64,000 nucleotides of DNA from Eledone cirrhosa (GCA_964016885.1 OZ024743.1:11229773-11293772), one strand, 5' to 3'. Shown: positions 33,901 to 44,413, numbered from the stretch's first letter. Numbers and translations are program-made. Notes: generated from the letters alone by a model not told the origin.

Positions 33901-35434
33901 TCTCCATGCGTGAGTAACGTTGTTTCATTGGTTTAGTCTGGCTCTCTCTCCATGTGTGAGTACCGTTGTTTCATTGGTTTAGTCTGGCTCTCTCTCCATG
34001 TGTCAGTAACGTTGTTTCATTGGTTTAGTCTGGCTCTCTCTCCATGTGTCAGTAACGTTGTTTCATTGGTTTAGACTGGCTCTCTCCATGTGTGAGTACC
34101 GTTGTTTCATTGGTCTAGACTGGCTCTCTCTCCATGTGTGAGTACCGTTGTTTCATTGGTCTAGACTGGCTCTCTCCGTGTGTGAGTAACGTTGTTTCAT
34201 TGGTTTAGACTGGCTCTCTCCATGTGTGAGTAACGTTGTTTCATTGGTTTAGACTGGCTCTCTCCATGTGTGATTAACGTTGTTTCATTGGTTTAGACTG
34301 GCTCTCTCTCCATGTGTGAATACCGTTGTTTCATTGGTTTAGTCTGGCTCTCTCCATGTGTGAGTAACGTTGTTTCATTGGTTTAGTCTGGCTCTCTCCA
34401 TGTGTGAGTAACGTTGTTTCATTGGTTTAGACTGGCTCTCTCCATGTGTGAGTAATGTTGTTTCATTGGTTTAGACTGGCTCTCTCCATGTGTGAGTAAC
34501 GTTGTTTCATTGGTTTAGACTGGCTCTCTCTCCATGTGTGAGTACCGTTGTTTCATTGGTTTAGTCTGGCTCTCTCCATGTGTGAGTAACGTTGTTTCAT
34601 TGGTTTAGTCTGGCTCTCTCCATGTGTGAGTAACGTTGTTTCATTGGTTTAGACTGGCTCTCTCCATGTGTGAGTAACGTTGTTTCATTGGTTTAGACTG
34701 GCTCTCTCTCCATGTGTGAGTACCGTTGTTTCATTGGTTTAGTCTGGCTCTCTCCATGTGTGAGTAACGTTGTTTCATTGGTTTAGTCTGGCTCTCTCCA
34801 TGTGTGAGTAACGTTGTTTCATTGGTTTAGACTGGCTCTCTCCATGTGTGAGTAACGTTGTTTCATTGGTTTAGACTGGCTCTCTCTCCATGTGTGAGTA
34901 ACGTTGTTTCATTGGTTTAGTCTGGCTCTCTCCATGTGTGAGTAACGTTGTTTCATTGGTTTAGTCTGGCTCTCTCCATGTGTGAGTAACGTTGTTTCAT
35001 TGGTTTAGACTGGCTCTCTCCATGTGTGAGTAACGTTGTTTCATTGGTTTAGACTGGCTCTCTCCATGTGTGAGTAACGTTGTTTCATTGGTTTAGACTG
35101 GCTCTCTCTCCATGTGTGAGTACCGTTGTTTCATTGGTTTAGTCTGGCTCTCTCCATGTGTGAGTAACGTTGTTTCATTGGTTTAGTCTGGCTCTCTCCA
35201 TGTGTGAGTAACGTTGTTTCATTGGTTTAGACTGGCTCTCTCCATGTGTGAGTAACGTTGTTTCATTGGTTTAGACTGGCTCTCTCCATGTGTGAGTAAC
35301 GTTGTTTCATTGGTTTAGACTGGCTCTCTCCATGTGTGAGTAACGTTGTTTCATTGGTTTAGACTGGCTCTCTCCATGTGTGAGTAACGTTGTTTCATTG
35401 GTTTAGACTGGCTCTCTCCATGTGTGAGTACCGC
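30963..35434. repeat. 4.5-kb minisatellite, 44/46-bp units
   Basis: Roughly 97-100 tandem units. Each reads GTTGTTTCATTGGTTTAG, then (T/A)CTGGCTCTCTC with or without an extra TC, then CATGTGTGAGTACC. Two unit lengths (44 and 46 bp) and several variants (GAGTAACG, GATTAACG, GAGGACCG, GTATGGC, GTCAGGC) occur. Higher-order repeats are visible: a 272-bp, six-unit block is repeated (GAGGACC at 31914 and 32186), and four- to five-unit blocks recur in 34300-35250. The right third is richer in 44-bp GAGTAACG units. There is no open frame; the unit length is not a multiple of three. Confidence 0.95.
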
Positions 35435-35599
35435 CATAAAGACGATGTTTTAATAACCAATCTAGTCTTTTTAACTTAGCCGTTCAATTGTTAACTCATT
35501 GGCTATTTATTTAAACCCAATGCAAAATATGAAGCCACTACAATAAACTATCATCATATAATTATATTATAGAACAGAGTACCCGAAATATTCAGATAA
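35435..35599. other. Short flank with a CTT/CTC tract
   Basis: AT-rich DNA leading into a CCT/CTT-rich tract. No gene. Confidence 0.4.
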
Positions 35600-36400
35600 T
35601 ACCAATATCGGCGTCCTCCTCTTCCTCCTCCTCCTTCTTCTTCTTCTTCACCCACTCAATCATGTGAGGATGGTGGGGACAGAGTCCTCAGACACACTTT
35701 CTTGGGAGTTCTATCAGAAGCAACCACCTCCAAATGATGCAGCTAACGAGACCAATAGAGATTATGATTGTTATCCGCCCATCTTTCTGGCTCTCCTGCC
35801 GGTTCCCTTTGCCGTTAAATCAGTCAAGCAATTCTTTCCTTAAACATGTATAACCACTTGCCTGTAGTACCTGGACCGTGACCTCTTGATACAGAGAACT
35901 AGGGGTTCTGCCTGAAGCGACTCTCTGATCTCCGAGTTACTCACCCTTTAGAGTGACGTTATCCAGAGACCCTTCAGTCGCTTGTATTCGTGATTGTATT
36001 CTTTCCATCATTACCCAAGATTTATGACATAAGGGTAGACACAGATACAGAATTGAAGATAGTGAGATTAACTTTTACAAATACGTCCTTTCTTCTTCTT
36101 CACATTATTACACGAGATTCAGCAATTCTTGCATTTAATTCTCTTTCTTGGCTTTCATCACTCGTGAACTTTTCGGCTTGCTTCAGTATATCTCCACTCA
36201 CATGCAGAATGTACTGCGCGGGTGTCTCGGGGGACATTAACTTCCGGCGAGTTAAATAGAACAATGTCGTTTGTAAATTCCAGCCGACTGATACTACACC
36301 CATCGATTTTGACCCCACTTCCATTTCGCTGCTCATGTTAATCCTATTTACGAAGATTAAGAATGGGAGAGGTATCAATATGCAGAGTCTGACATCTACA
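35600..36400 (-). pseudogene. Non-LTR RT polyprotein, C-terminal remnant (RTE-like)
   Basis: The minus strand reads SPETPAQYILHVSGDILKQA, AEKFTSDESQERELNARIAE, and further on VKVNLTIFNSVSVSTLM, with interruptions by stops and frameshifts. This order (RT end, then a segment normally reading LLYGSESWVLTE) is typical of RTE-like polyproteins from aquatic animals. The 92-codon minus frame at 36100-36378 is its best-preserved part. The RT catalytic box is not preserved. The family within the RTE group is uncertain. Confidence 0.55.
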
Positions 36401-36582
36401 TCGGAAGGTTATGACTTAGCACTATTTATCCAAACACAAATAGTAGGACTTTCGATTATCACCAAAATATATTTTCTACGTAAGTCTGAAGAGTAACAAG
36501 TGTCTTTTCAACCTCTTGTTAATTGTGGATCCTGTTATTGTGTTTAACCTTCTGTTTCTCGTCCTGCCGAATGGTTAGACAG

Positions 36583-36793
36583 ATAATGATTTCTACTATA
36601 GCCAAAAGGCAAGCAGCCTCGGGGGAAGGGAAAGTCAATTAAATCGACCCCAGTGCATCACTGGTGCTTCATTTTATCGACCCCGTAAGGATGAAAGGCA
36701 AAGCAAACCTCAGTGGGATGTGGACTCAGAATGTAAAGGCTCGTAACTAGATGCTGCAAAGCGTGGCATCCGACACTCTACTCATATTGCCAA
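36583..36793 (-). mobile_element. SINE family 1
   Basis: On the plus strand: ATAATGATTTCTACTATAGC, then AAATCGACCCCAGTGCATCA, CCCCGTAAGGATGAAAGGC, TGCTGCAAAGCGTGGCATCC and ATATTGCCAAT. Its 3' end (element strand) reads GTAGAAATC and then ATTATCTG. Complete from tRNA-like head to tail. Confidence 0.88.
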
Positions 36794-36830
36794 TAAAGAT
36801 ATAAATTTTAAAAATTCAAACGTTTTTAAA

Positions 36831-38060
36831 TTGCCAAAAAATGTTAGAATTGTTTATCTGTTTATCGTAAATCTATGTTGTTTACCTCATATCAACATCG
36901 TACACACAATCAGCACCTATATCATATACAACCCACTAAACATACCTCATAACAACAACACCGTACACACAATCAGCACCTATATCATATACAACCCACT
37001 AAACATACCTCATAACAACATCGTACACACAATCAGCACCTACATCATATACAACCCACTAAACATACCTCATAACAACAACACCGTACACACAATCAGC
37101 ACCTACATCATATACAACCCACTAAACATACCTCATAACAACATCGTACACACAATCAGCACCTACATCATATACAACCCACTAAACATACCTCATAACA
37201 ACAACACCGTACACACAATCAGCACCTACATCATATACAACCCACTAAACATACCTCATATCAACATCGTACACACAATCAGCACCTACATCATATACAA
37301 CCCACTAAACATACCTCATATCAACATCGTACACACAATCAGCACCTACATCATATACAACCCACTAAACATACCTCATATCAACAACATCGTACACACA
37401 ATCAGCACCTACATCATATACAACCCACTAAACATACCTCATAACAACAACATCGTACACACAATCACCACCTACATCATATACAACCCACTAAACATAC
37501 CTCATATCAACATCGTACACACAATCAGCACCTACATCATATACAACCCACTAAACATACCTCATATCAACATCGTACACACAATCAGCACCTACATCAT
37601 ATACAACCCACTAAACATACCTCATAACAACAACATCGTACACACAATCAGCACCTACATCATATACAACCCACTAAACATACCTCATATCAACATCGTA
37701 CACACAATCAGCACCTACATCATATACAACCCACTAAACATACCTCATAACAACAACATCGTACACACAATCAGCACCTACATCATATACAACCCACTAA
37801 ACATACCTCATATCAACAACATCGTACACACAATCAGCACCTACATCATATACAACCCACTAAACATACCTCATATCAACATCGTACACACAATCAGCAC
37901 CTACATCATATACAACCCACTAAACATACCTCATAACAACAACATCGTACACACAATCACCACCCACATCATATACAACCCACTAAACATACCTCATAAC
38001 AACATCGTACACACAATCACCACCCACATCATATACAACCCACTAAACATACCTAATTAA
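36831..38060 (+). CDS. 409-codon frame across satellite (doubtful gene)
   Basis: An ATG-started frame of 409 residues made of about 19 repeats of a 20- or 21-residue unit, for example VHTISTYIIYNPLNIPH followed by NN, NNN or IN. It has no signal peptide, no known domain and no charged-residue pattern that suggests a folded protein. The whole frame coincides with the satellite at 36885-38054. Because unit lengths are 60 or 63 bp, the frame survives by arithmetic once a single unit is open. The last units differ by codon-changing substitutions (Ser to Thr, Tyr to His), not by frame breaks. I regard it as more likely non-coding, but the strict triplet length variation deserves a test. Confidence 0.2.
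   Translation: MPKNVRIVYLFIVNLCCLPHINIVHTISTYIIYNPLNIPHNNNTVHTISTYIIYNPLNIPHNNIVHTISTYIIYNPLNIPHNNNTVHTISTYIIYNPLNIPHNNIVHTISTYIIYNPLNIPHNNNTVHTISTYIIYNPLNIPHINIVHTISTYIIYNPLNIPHINIVHTISTYIIYNPLNIPHINNIVHTISTYIIYNPLNIPHNNNIVHTITTYIIYNPLNIPHINIVHTISTYIIYNPLNIPHINIVHTISTYIIYNPLNIPHNNNIVHTISTYIIYNPLNIPHINIVHTISTYIIYNPLNIPHNNNIVHTISTYIIYNPLNIPHINNIVHTISTYIIYNPLNIPHINIVHTISTYIIYNPLNIPHNNNIVHTITTHIIYNPLNIPHNNIVHTITTHIIYNPLNIPN
36885..38054. repeat. Satellite of 60/63-bp units
   Basis: About 19 tandem units containing CGTACACACAATCAGCACC, TACATCATATACAACCCACT and AAACATACCTCAT, then AACAACA or ATCAACA with 0 or 3 extra bases. Length variants differ only by a CAA or AAC triplet. The units are very similar, so the array is young or homogenised. 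Confidence 0.95.
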
Positions 38061-38244
38061 AATAGGTGTAACAGATATACTCTCCCTTTCCTTCTAGCTA
38101 TCTCTTTTCTCACACACACATTATCGGTCTCTTTCTTTCTCCCCCCCCCCCCCCCCCTCCCCTCTCTCTTCTTTTCACTCTCCCGTCATACTTGCTTACT
38201 ATTTCTTTTTCTCTTTTAGTTGTTTTGTTTTCAACAATTGTTAT
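38055..38244. other. Pyrimidine-rich flank
   Basis: A CT-rich stretch with a C17-like run near 38140-38158. No gene. Confidence 0.5.
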
Positions 38245-38443
38245 TATAATGATTTCTACTATAGGCACCAGGCCAGCAATTTTGGGGGAGGGGAAAGTCG
38301 ATTAAATCGACCCTAGTACATTACTGGTGCTTTATTTTATCGACTCCGTAATCTCGGCGGGATTTGAACTCAGACCATAAAGGGGCGTAACTCTATGCTG
38401 CATAGCATGGCGTCCGACTCTTTTCTAATACTGCCAATCCACC
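38245..38443 (-). mobile_element. SINE family 1
   Basis: The plus strand starts ATAATGATTTCTACTATAGG and ends ACTGCCAATCCACCA, with ATCGACTCCGTAATC inside, where a short deletion removed the GGATGAAAGGC segment. The tRNA-like end abuts the (TAA)n tract at the 3' end of copy D. Confidence 0.85.
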
Positions 38444-38447
38444 AATT

Positions 38448-38448
<1 letters not shown>

Positions 38449-38488
<40 letters not shown>
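38449..38488. repeat. (TAA)n at the 3' end of copy D
   Basis: About 13 TAA units between a SINE and the 3' end of the intact Tx1-like element. Confidence 0.95.
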
Positions 38489-38490
<2 letters not shown>

Positions 38491-38749
38491 TTTCTTTATT
38501 AACCACAAGGGTTTACATAAAGTAGACATTAAGGACAGTGCAGGACAATGCAGGACGGTACAAATGGGCATTTCTGCGTGTAAAAAACAAAAACAGAGGA
38601 TGTAACAAAAATAACAATGAAAATAACAATGAAAAATTCCCCAATAGGGGGGAGACTTCGGAGGGACATTTGTGGAGAAAGCCCAGTAAAAAGCCACAAT
38701 GACCCTGACCACCAAGGCAAGTGCCCTCTCCCAGTTTTCCACCTTTAGT

Positions 38750-41700
38750 TTACAGATATATACTCAGAGTCGGCCCATTCACTCGGGCCATTCTTGCTTC
38801 TCTCACCCATCTTTCAACAAAATGCTGGGAAGAGAGCACTTCCCTCTCTACTCTGATTTTCCTTTTCAAATGAAATTTGAAAAAGTCAATCAGAGCATCA
38901 CCGAAGAGGTAAGTGCTCGTCTTCAGCCCTTTCAAACGTGTCCACCATACTATCTCTTTCGCCATGGCCACCAGACAGATAAAAACTGCCTGCCCTTCCC
39001 GGCTAAAGGAGGAGGGCGGGGCAATCCTCACGATAGACTCAGATGATAGCTGGATCCGTCCTAAACGCGACAGCAGGTGTTCGACATAAACCCACAAGTC
39101 AGCAATTTTCGGACACTGGACGAGTGCGTGCAGGACGGTTTCGTCGCCCTGCGCGCATCTCGGACATGCCCGGCTGACGGCACCTCCATGCCTGTAGAGT
39201 TTATCCCGAACTGGCAAGGCTCCTCGGTAGCACTGCCAGGCCAGAGATTTCTGGAAGTTGTCCATAGGCCCTGGCCCGAAAGTTCTTCCGAAGAGATTGG
39301 CTAGTTGATTTTCGTCGACGCCTAGAGTTTCCCCAAGTACGTCGTCGCTCTTCCCCTCCACTAATCCTCTATAGAACGCCGAGGTGGAGTTTCCACCGAT
39401 CACATTGCCCGATTGGTCGAGGGCTGTGAGCGCCTGAAGACATTCCAGTCTCCAGGCGCTCCCTCTCGGTCTTCGCTTGACCCAGGACTGCAGCTCCGTC
39501 AAGGAAACGAGCTGGGGAAAAACGCGTCTAGCAAACGGCGACCACACCTGATCACCGTCGAGGAAGAGGTGGAGATGTCGTAGCCTGAGCGCGTGCCTGC
39601 GCATCATCAGCCACGGCATGCCCAGCCCTCCACGTAGCGGGTGTTGACAACAGATGGACCGCCTGACCATCGGAGCACGTCCCTTCCACAAAAAGCGAAA
39701 GAGCAAACGCTCCAGCGCAGTCAGGCGAGGCTTAGGACAAGGTACGACGGTTAGGCGGTAGCAGATGACAGACGCGATGTACGCGTTAGCCACCTCCGCT
39801 CGACCTTTCAGGGATAGCTTCCTCTCCGCCCATTTCTGGGTGAGAGAAGCCACCCTGCTCGTCACCTCGTCCCAGTTTTTGTCCGTCTGGAGGTCCGGAC
39901 CGAACCAGACCCCTAGCAATTTAACCGGTCCGTCCGTCCAGCGCCCGACGACGCTGTTGGACGGCATGGACCTGCCTCTCCAGGTGCCGAGCTGCAGGCC
40001 CACTGACTTTTCCTGGTTGATCATTGCTCCTGTCACCGCTTCGTATTCTCTTAGTGTAGTGCCGATCGCCTCGATGTGTTTGGCGTTCGACACCACTACG
40101 GTGACATCGTCCGCATATGCTGACACGGATCTTCCGCATCCTAGTTCGCACGGGACTCCCCTCAACGTCTCCAGTTTGTGCAGTAATGGCTCGAGAGTCA
40201 ATACGTACAAGAGGGACGAGAGGGGACATCCTTGGCGGACCGAGCGCATGACGTTGAACGGTTCCGACAGGTGACCGTTCACTCTCACCACAGAGCAGAT
40301 GTCGCTGTGCATGGCAGCGATCCAGCCTCTGAAGACGGGCCCAAAGCCAGCCGCCCTCAGGACTGCCGCTAGGTAACGATGGTCGACCCTATCGAAAGCT
40401 TTCGACTGATCTAAATTGATCAAGGACCCACCCGTGCCAGGTTCCCTAGCTACCCTCTCTACGATGTATCGCATGAGGTGGAGGTTGTCGTGGATGGATC
40501 TGTCGGGAATGGCGCATGTCTGCGCCTCTCCCACCAGACCACCAACGACAAGCGCCAACCTCTTTGCTAGCACCTTGGCCAAAATCTTAAACTCTGTGTT
40601 TAGCAGAGTTATGGGCCGGAAATTGTCTATGTTATCCCCCTTGTTCGGATCCTTTCTCAGCAGTGCCACCGCTCCTCGGCTCACAGAACTGGGAATTCTC
40701 CCGTTCTGTTGCCAGTTGCAGTAGACGTCCGCTAAGAGGCCTCCGAACAAGTCTGGCATCTGTACGTAAAGTTCATAGGGCAGACCATCCAAACCAGGCG
40801 ATTTACCCCTTGTGCAGCCAGTCATTGCCTCCCTTACTTCAGCGGCTGTTATCGGCTTTTCGCAACACTTCGCCTCAGTGGCCGAGAGCCGCGGCAGTCC
40901 GTCGAGGTAGACACTAAAGTCCATCCCTCTACCCGGCCCCCCGCTGCCCCCGAACAGCTGAGCGAAGTGTCGCTGAAAAGCTTCACACATTTGCCCGGGA
41001 TCGAGTAGCATGCGCCCGTCGTGGTCCACCAAAGACCGGATCGTGGCTTTGTTGCCACGACGCGCCTCCGCCACTCGGGCCCATTGAACGGCTTTCGTCC
41101 CCTCGTGTCTGAGAGCACGCACCCTAGCTCTGACAACGCAGCCTTCGTGCTTTGCATTGAAGAATTGGTCAAGGGCCAATTTCGCCGCAAGCACGTCGGT
41201 CGCAATGCCTTTGCTAAGCGCCTCGTCTAATTTTCTAACTAGTTCTCCCTCTGCTCTATTTTTCTCTATTGCTAAAGCCTTACTAAACCTAATCGATTCT
41301 ATTCTAATCGCTCTTTTCAGAGCAAACCACCACTTGTTGTTGACGATGGCCCCCGTCAACGCCCGCTTAACTAGTTCGCTAATCCGGTCTCTGTAGGCCT
41401 TGCGCGCTGGTAAGGACGCGTTTAGCTTCCAGTAGCCGGGTCCTTGTCTATGAAGCCTATCTAAGTCAAGCACACAGGTCACGAATTTGTGGTCCGTGTA
41501 GCTGACTATCTTGAATTGTGGACAGCCTATGCTAGACCTATCTATTTCCCTACAAAATACTCTATCTAGATATGATCTGGATGACCCTATGCGGTTTGTC
41601 CAAGTCCACATTGGCACATTCGGGAAATCCAATCGGTACCTGTCAGACAGTTCAAAACGCCTGAGCAGGTTGGTGAGGCTCTTGCACCCTCCACCCCTAT

Positions 41701-42169
41701 CCGCTAATCCCACACAGTCCCAGCGTGCATCTAAGATCCCGTTCCAGTCGCCCACTAACACTAAAGAGCGGGACGTTCCAAGAAAGGTCTCCAGACGCCG
41801 GAAGAAATCAGGCCGCCCTGCTCCTGTCGGGGCATAGACGGCCACTAGCCTGAAAGCTTGCCCGTCTCCGCTGGTCACGTCCAGCACCACCAGCTTACCC
41901 TCTGGGTCCAGGAAGATGGCCCATATGGCGAGATCCAAACCTCTCCGAAAAAGCACAGCAACTCCTCCACCCGATCCAGGACGGCTGGGAGATGCGTACA
42001 CATCGTAGCCGCCGAAGATCGGTGCGAAGGCCCGTGCTTCGGAGATTCTGGTCTCGCTGATGGCCACTACATCTATGTTTAGTGACCTGAGGTCGTTGAG
42101 CAGGTGACCCTGCTTCCATGACGACCCCAAGCCACGCGCATTTATGCTGCCTATTCTGAGTGAGGTCAT
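38750..42169 (-). CDS. ORF2: APE endonuclease - reverse transcriptase (copy D, intact)
   Basis: 1139 residues starting MTSLRIGSINARGLG at an ATG 35 nt past the ORF1 stop. The APE endonuclease spans about residues 1-235, with Glu39, GDWNG at 140-144 and TDHK at 225-228. The RT follows: KSPGLDGLPYELY at 456, NFRPITLLNTEFK near 516, SIHDNLHLMRY near 558, the catalytic Asp587 in LDQSKAFDRVDH, VRQGCPLSSLLYVL near 644, and YADD at 685-688. Then come GVWFGPDLQ, RRSICCQHPLRGGLGMPW, and a C-terminal finger CPRCAQGDETVLHALVQC (C-x2-C-x8-H-x4-C). The order and length match Tx1-type L1 ORF2. Its endonuclease presumably defines the (ATT)n target. The spacing suggests reinitiation after ORF1; this is inference. 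Confidence 0.94.
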   Translation of the reverse strand: MTSLRIGSINARGLGSSWKQGHLLNDLRSLNIDVVAISETRISEARAFAPIFGGYDVYASPSRPGSGGGVAVLFRRGLDLAIWAIFLDPEGKLVVLDVTSGDGQAFRLVAVYAPTGAGRPDFFRRLETFLGTSRSLVLVGDWNGILDARWDCVGLADRGGGCKSLTNLLRRFELSDRYRLDFPNVPMWTWTNRIGSSRSYLDRVFCREIDRSSIGCPQFKIVSYTDHKFVTCVLDLDRLHRQGPGYWKLNASLPARKAYRDRISELVKRALTGAIVNNKWWFALKRAIRIESIRFSKALAIEKNRAEGELVRKLDEALSKGIATDVLAAKLALDQFFNAKHEGCVVRARVRALRHEGTKAVQWARVAEARRGNKATIRSLVDHDGRMLLDPGQMCEAFQRHFAQLFGGSGGPGRGMDFSVYLDGLPRLSATEAKCCEKPITAAEVREAMTGCTRGKSPGLDGLPYELYVQMPDLFGGLLADVYCNWQQNGRIPSSVSRGAVALLRKDPNKGDNIDNFRPITLLNTEFKILAKVLAKRLALVVGGLVGEAQTCAIPDRSIHDNLHLMRYIVERVAREPGTGGSLINLDQSKAFDRVDHRYLAAVLRAAGFGPVFRGWIAAMHSDICSVVRVNGHLSEPFNVMRSVRQGCPLSSLLYVLTLEPLLHKLETLRGVPCELGCGRSVSAYADDVTVVVSNAKHIEAIGTTLREYEAVTGAMINQEKSVGLQLGTWRGRSMPSNSVVGRWTDGPVKLLGVWFGPDLQTDKNWDEVTSRVASLTQKWAERKLSLKGRAEVANAYIASVICYRLTVVPCPKPRLTALERLLFRFLWKGRAPMVRRSICCQHPLRGGLGMPWLMMRRHALRLRHLHLFLDGDQVWSPFARRVFPQLVSLTELQSWVKRRPRGSAWRLECLQALTALDQSGNVIGGNSTSAFYRGLVEGKSDDVLGETLGVDENQLANLFGRTFGPGPMDNFQKSLAWQCYRGALPVRDKLYRHGGAVSRACPRCAQGDETVLHALVQCPKIADLWVYVEHLLSRLGRIQLSSESIVRIAPPSSFSREGQAVFICLVAMAKEIVWWTRLKGLKTSTYLFGDALIDFFKFHLKRKIRVEREVLSSQHFVERWVREARMARVNGPTLSIYL

Positions 42170-42204
42170 GTTTAAAATAGAGTGGAAAAGATGGGAAAGA
42201 CCAC

Positions 42205-44301
42205 TTACCGTACTTTTGGTAGAGGAGGGATGGTTTTTACATCCCTTTTCACTTGATCGTCTGGTGAAGGGACCGTTGAATCGTCCCTTCGGCTGGTCGT
42301 CGGCTCTTCTAAGAGAATGTCTGAATATACTCTTCGATTGATGGTTCCTTCAAGGTCCCTGAAATCACCAACTGCGTTGGGGAATTTCGTTTTAATGTTT
42401 GTGTATTGTTTCTGTGCTATTTTTAGCAGTCTTATGTTAGTTGGCGTTTTGATTGGTGCTGGTATTATGTAGTCCTGTTGTGAAATGTCTGTGTGTTCAA
42501 TTATGTAAGTCATTAGTTTCTTGTTGTGTGTGTTTATTGCCGTGCATTTGTTTTTCTGGGGGTGGGGTGTGGTTCTGCTATTTTCTTGTCGTTGTTGCTG
42601 GGTGTGTGTGTTTTGTTGTTGTGTTTGCGATGTTGGTGCTTGTGGTGGTGGTGTTGAAGGTGTTGTTGGCGGTGGGGTTGTCGCCGGTGGTGATGGTGGT
42701 GCTGGTGTGGGTGGTGATGGTGTTGGTGGTGTTGCTGCTGTGGGTCTCTTTGCAGTAGACTTTACCCTTTTCTCATTTCTTTCCTCCCTTTTCAAAGGCG
42801 ACGATGCGCTGCTTCTGCGTTTGTGCCTTCTTGCGACCTTTTGCCATCCCTCTCCCACCTCACACTCCATGTCTGATTCTGTAAGGTCGGGGAGGGGTAC
42901 CAGCTCCACTCTTTCACTTGTTGTTGTTGGTGATGTTTGCACTGGAGTCTCTGTTGCAGCTGCATTTGGTATTGCTGTTGTTGTTGTTAATATTTCCACT
43001 GCTGCTGCTGTCTTTGATTTCCGTGGAGTGGGTATGGGTGCCACGGACCTATCGTTCCTGGTTGCCGCTTGTCCTGTTGCTGGTAGCCGTGGAGCCGGAT
43101 TCGGAAGGAGGGGGGTTTTCTCCTTTCTCAGGGTCTTCTCGTTGCAGAAGGCCCTGAGGTGAGTCTTCGATCCACAGCGAAAGCATTTCGGGCGTTTGCC
43201 CTCAACACTTATGGGCAGTTGAGTGCCGTTATCGAAGTCTATCACATCCGGGATAGCTTCGATGCACTCCTGGTTGGTTTGGATTAGCATCTCAATGGAG
43301 GAGCCGACCCAATCTTCTCTTACTTTTTTCTGTACTTGCAGTACAGTTGTTTTGTCCTCGATTCCGACGAGGACAGACGCGGCCAGCCAAGAAGGGGTCA
43401 TTCCGGGGGGGACGTGGGTCAGTTTGACCCTCACAATTTTTTGCCCGCAGTAGGAGGGCACCAACACCATTTCCTCGCTCCTTAGGGTCACTACTGATTG
43501 GGCCTTTGCCTCCTGGGGTGTGGCAAAAAGTACGTCTACGGTGGCGTATTTTTTGCCTCGGGTGATGTGCGTTTTCCTCTGCCACACAGACCCCAAGGCT
43601 TTTTGTATTTGGGCCTCTGTGGCTCTTTCCACCCTACGGGATTTTGTACTTACTGTACGGTACGTGACCGTACAGTGCTCTTGGGTTTCGAAAAAATTTT
43701 TCGCTGCCTTGCAGATTGCTCGGTGTCCGTTCTTTGTCACCATCTTCTTCGCTTCCTCTAATTCCTCATTTGTTATGAGGATTGTTTCCAAGTTTTTCGC
43801 AATACCTGCAAATGAGATTGGTTTGTCTCTGCTGTTGTTGTTGTCGTCAGAGCTGCTGGTACTTTTGTTGTTGCTGCAGGTACTACGACTACTGCCTCCG
43901 CCGCTGTTGCTGTGGTTGTTGTTGGTGTTGCTGCTGCTAATGCTGTTGTTGTTTATGCTGCTGGTGATGCTGTTGCGGCTGCTACTGTTGTTTTCATTGT
44001 CACTGTTGCTGTTGTTATTACGGCTGCTACTGCTATTATTCCTGACGTCAGACGAATGAACTGGGTTTTCGTATTTCCCGCACACCTGTTTCGTCGCTGT
44101 CGTCGTCGTCGTGGAAAAACTTTGCACGCTTTGCACGAGACTTTTCTTTTCTTTCGTCACTTGCGAAAGAGAAGGGAGGGAGAGAGACACATTTAAAGAA
44201 GGGAGGGAGAGAGACAATCTTCTCTCTGCTGTAGTGATGATTGAGGAAGAAGAAGACGGAATGAGTGGGAGTGACGTATGAAATTTCTTTTTCGTAGCCA
44301 T
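42205..44301 (-). CDS. ORF1: gag-like RNA-binding protein with CCHC knuckle (copy D, intact)
   Basis: 698 residues from the ATG at 44301. The N-terminus is Ser/Leu-rich (LSLPSLNVSLSLPSLS). Residues 88-158 are Ser/Asn-rich low complexity, encoded by AGC/AAC-type triplets. Residues 160-365 contain the conserved body with PISFAGIAKN, a match to the ISFAEK-like start of the body in copies A and B, and GQKIVRVKLTHVPPG. The knuckle C-x2-C-x4-H-x4-C is at 373-386 (KCFRCGSKTHLRAFC). The later part is rich in Pro and Thr with basic RRHKRRSS. It ends with a TAA inside CGGTAAGTGG. Apart from knuckle and body, the sequence is very different from ORF1 of copies A and B, so this is a separate subfamily. 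Confidence 0.88.
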   Translation of the reverse strand: MATKKKFHTSLPLIPSSSSSIITTAERRLSLSLPSLNVSLSLPSLSQVTKEKKSLVQSVQSFSTTTTTATKQVCGKYENPVHSSDVRNNSSSSRNNNSNSDNENNSSSRNSITSSINNNSISSSNTNNNHSNSGGGSSRSTCSNNKSTSSSDDNNNSRDKPISFAGIAKNLETILITNEELEEAKKMVTKNGHRAICKAAKNFFETQEHCTVTYRTVSTKSRRVERATEAQIQKALGSVWQRKTHITRGKKYATVDVLFATPQEAKAQSVVTLRSEEMVLVPSYCGQKIVRVKLTHVPPGMTPSWLAASVLVGIEDKTTVLQVQKKVREDWVGSSIEMLIQTNQECIEAIPDVIDFDNGTQLPISVEGKRPKCFRCGSKTHLRAFCNEKTLRKEKTPLLPNPAPRLPATGQAATRNDRSVAPIPTPRKSKTAAAVEILTTTTAIPNAAATETPVQTSPTTTSERVELVPLPDLTESDMECEVGEGWQKVARRHKRRSSASSPLKREERNEKRVKSTAKRPTAATPPTPSPPTPAPPSPPATTPPPTTPSTPPPQAPTSQTQQQNTHTQQQRQENSRTTPHPQKNKCTAINTHNKKLMTYIIEHTDISQQDYIIPAPIKTPTNIRLLKIAQKQYTNIKTKFPNAVGDFRDLEGTINRRVYSDILLEEPTTSRRDDSTVPSPDDQVKRDVKTIPPLPKVR

Positions 44302-44349
44302 GTTGTTTTTTGTTTAAAATGAATATTGGGTTCAAAACCCCAATAACTG

Positions 44350-44413
44350 GTTATTTAGCCCCGAAGGGCCAAATAACGGACAGAAGGACCCCTCTCACGA
44401 GGAGGAGGGTGTC
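44350..44413 (-). promoter_or_regulatory. Paired hairpins in the 5' UTR of copy D
   Basis: A strong stem GTTATTT..AAATAAC with an inner GCCC-CGAA-GGGC spans 44350-44377, and a second GC-rich inverted repeat spans about 44380-44413. They lie about 50 nt above the ORF1 ATG, the same layout as in copies A and B. Confidence 0.6.

Noticed and set aside
30963..35434. CRISPR-like array
   Set aside because: Repeats are directly joined without unique spacers, and the setting is clearly an animal genome; it is a minisatellite.
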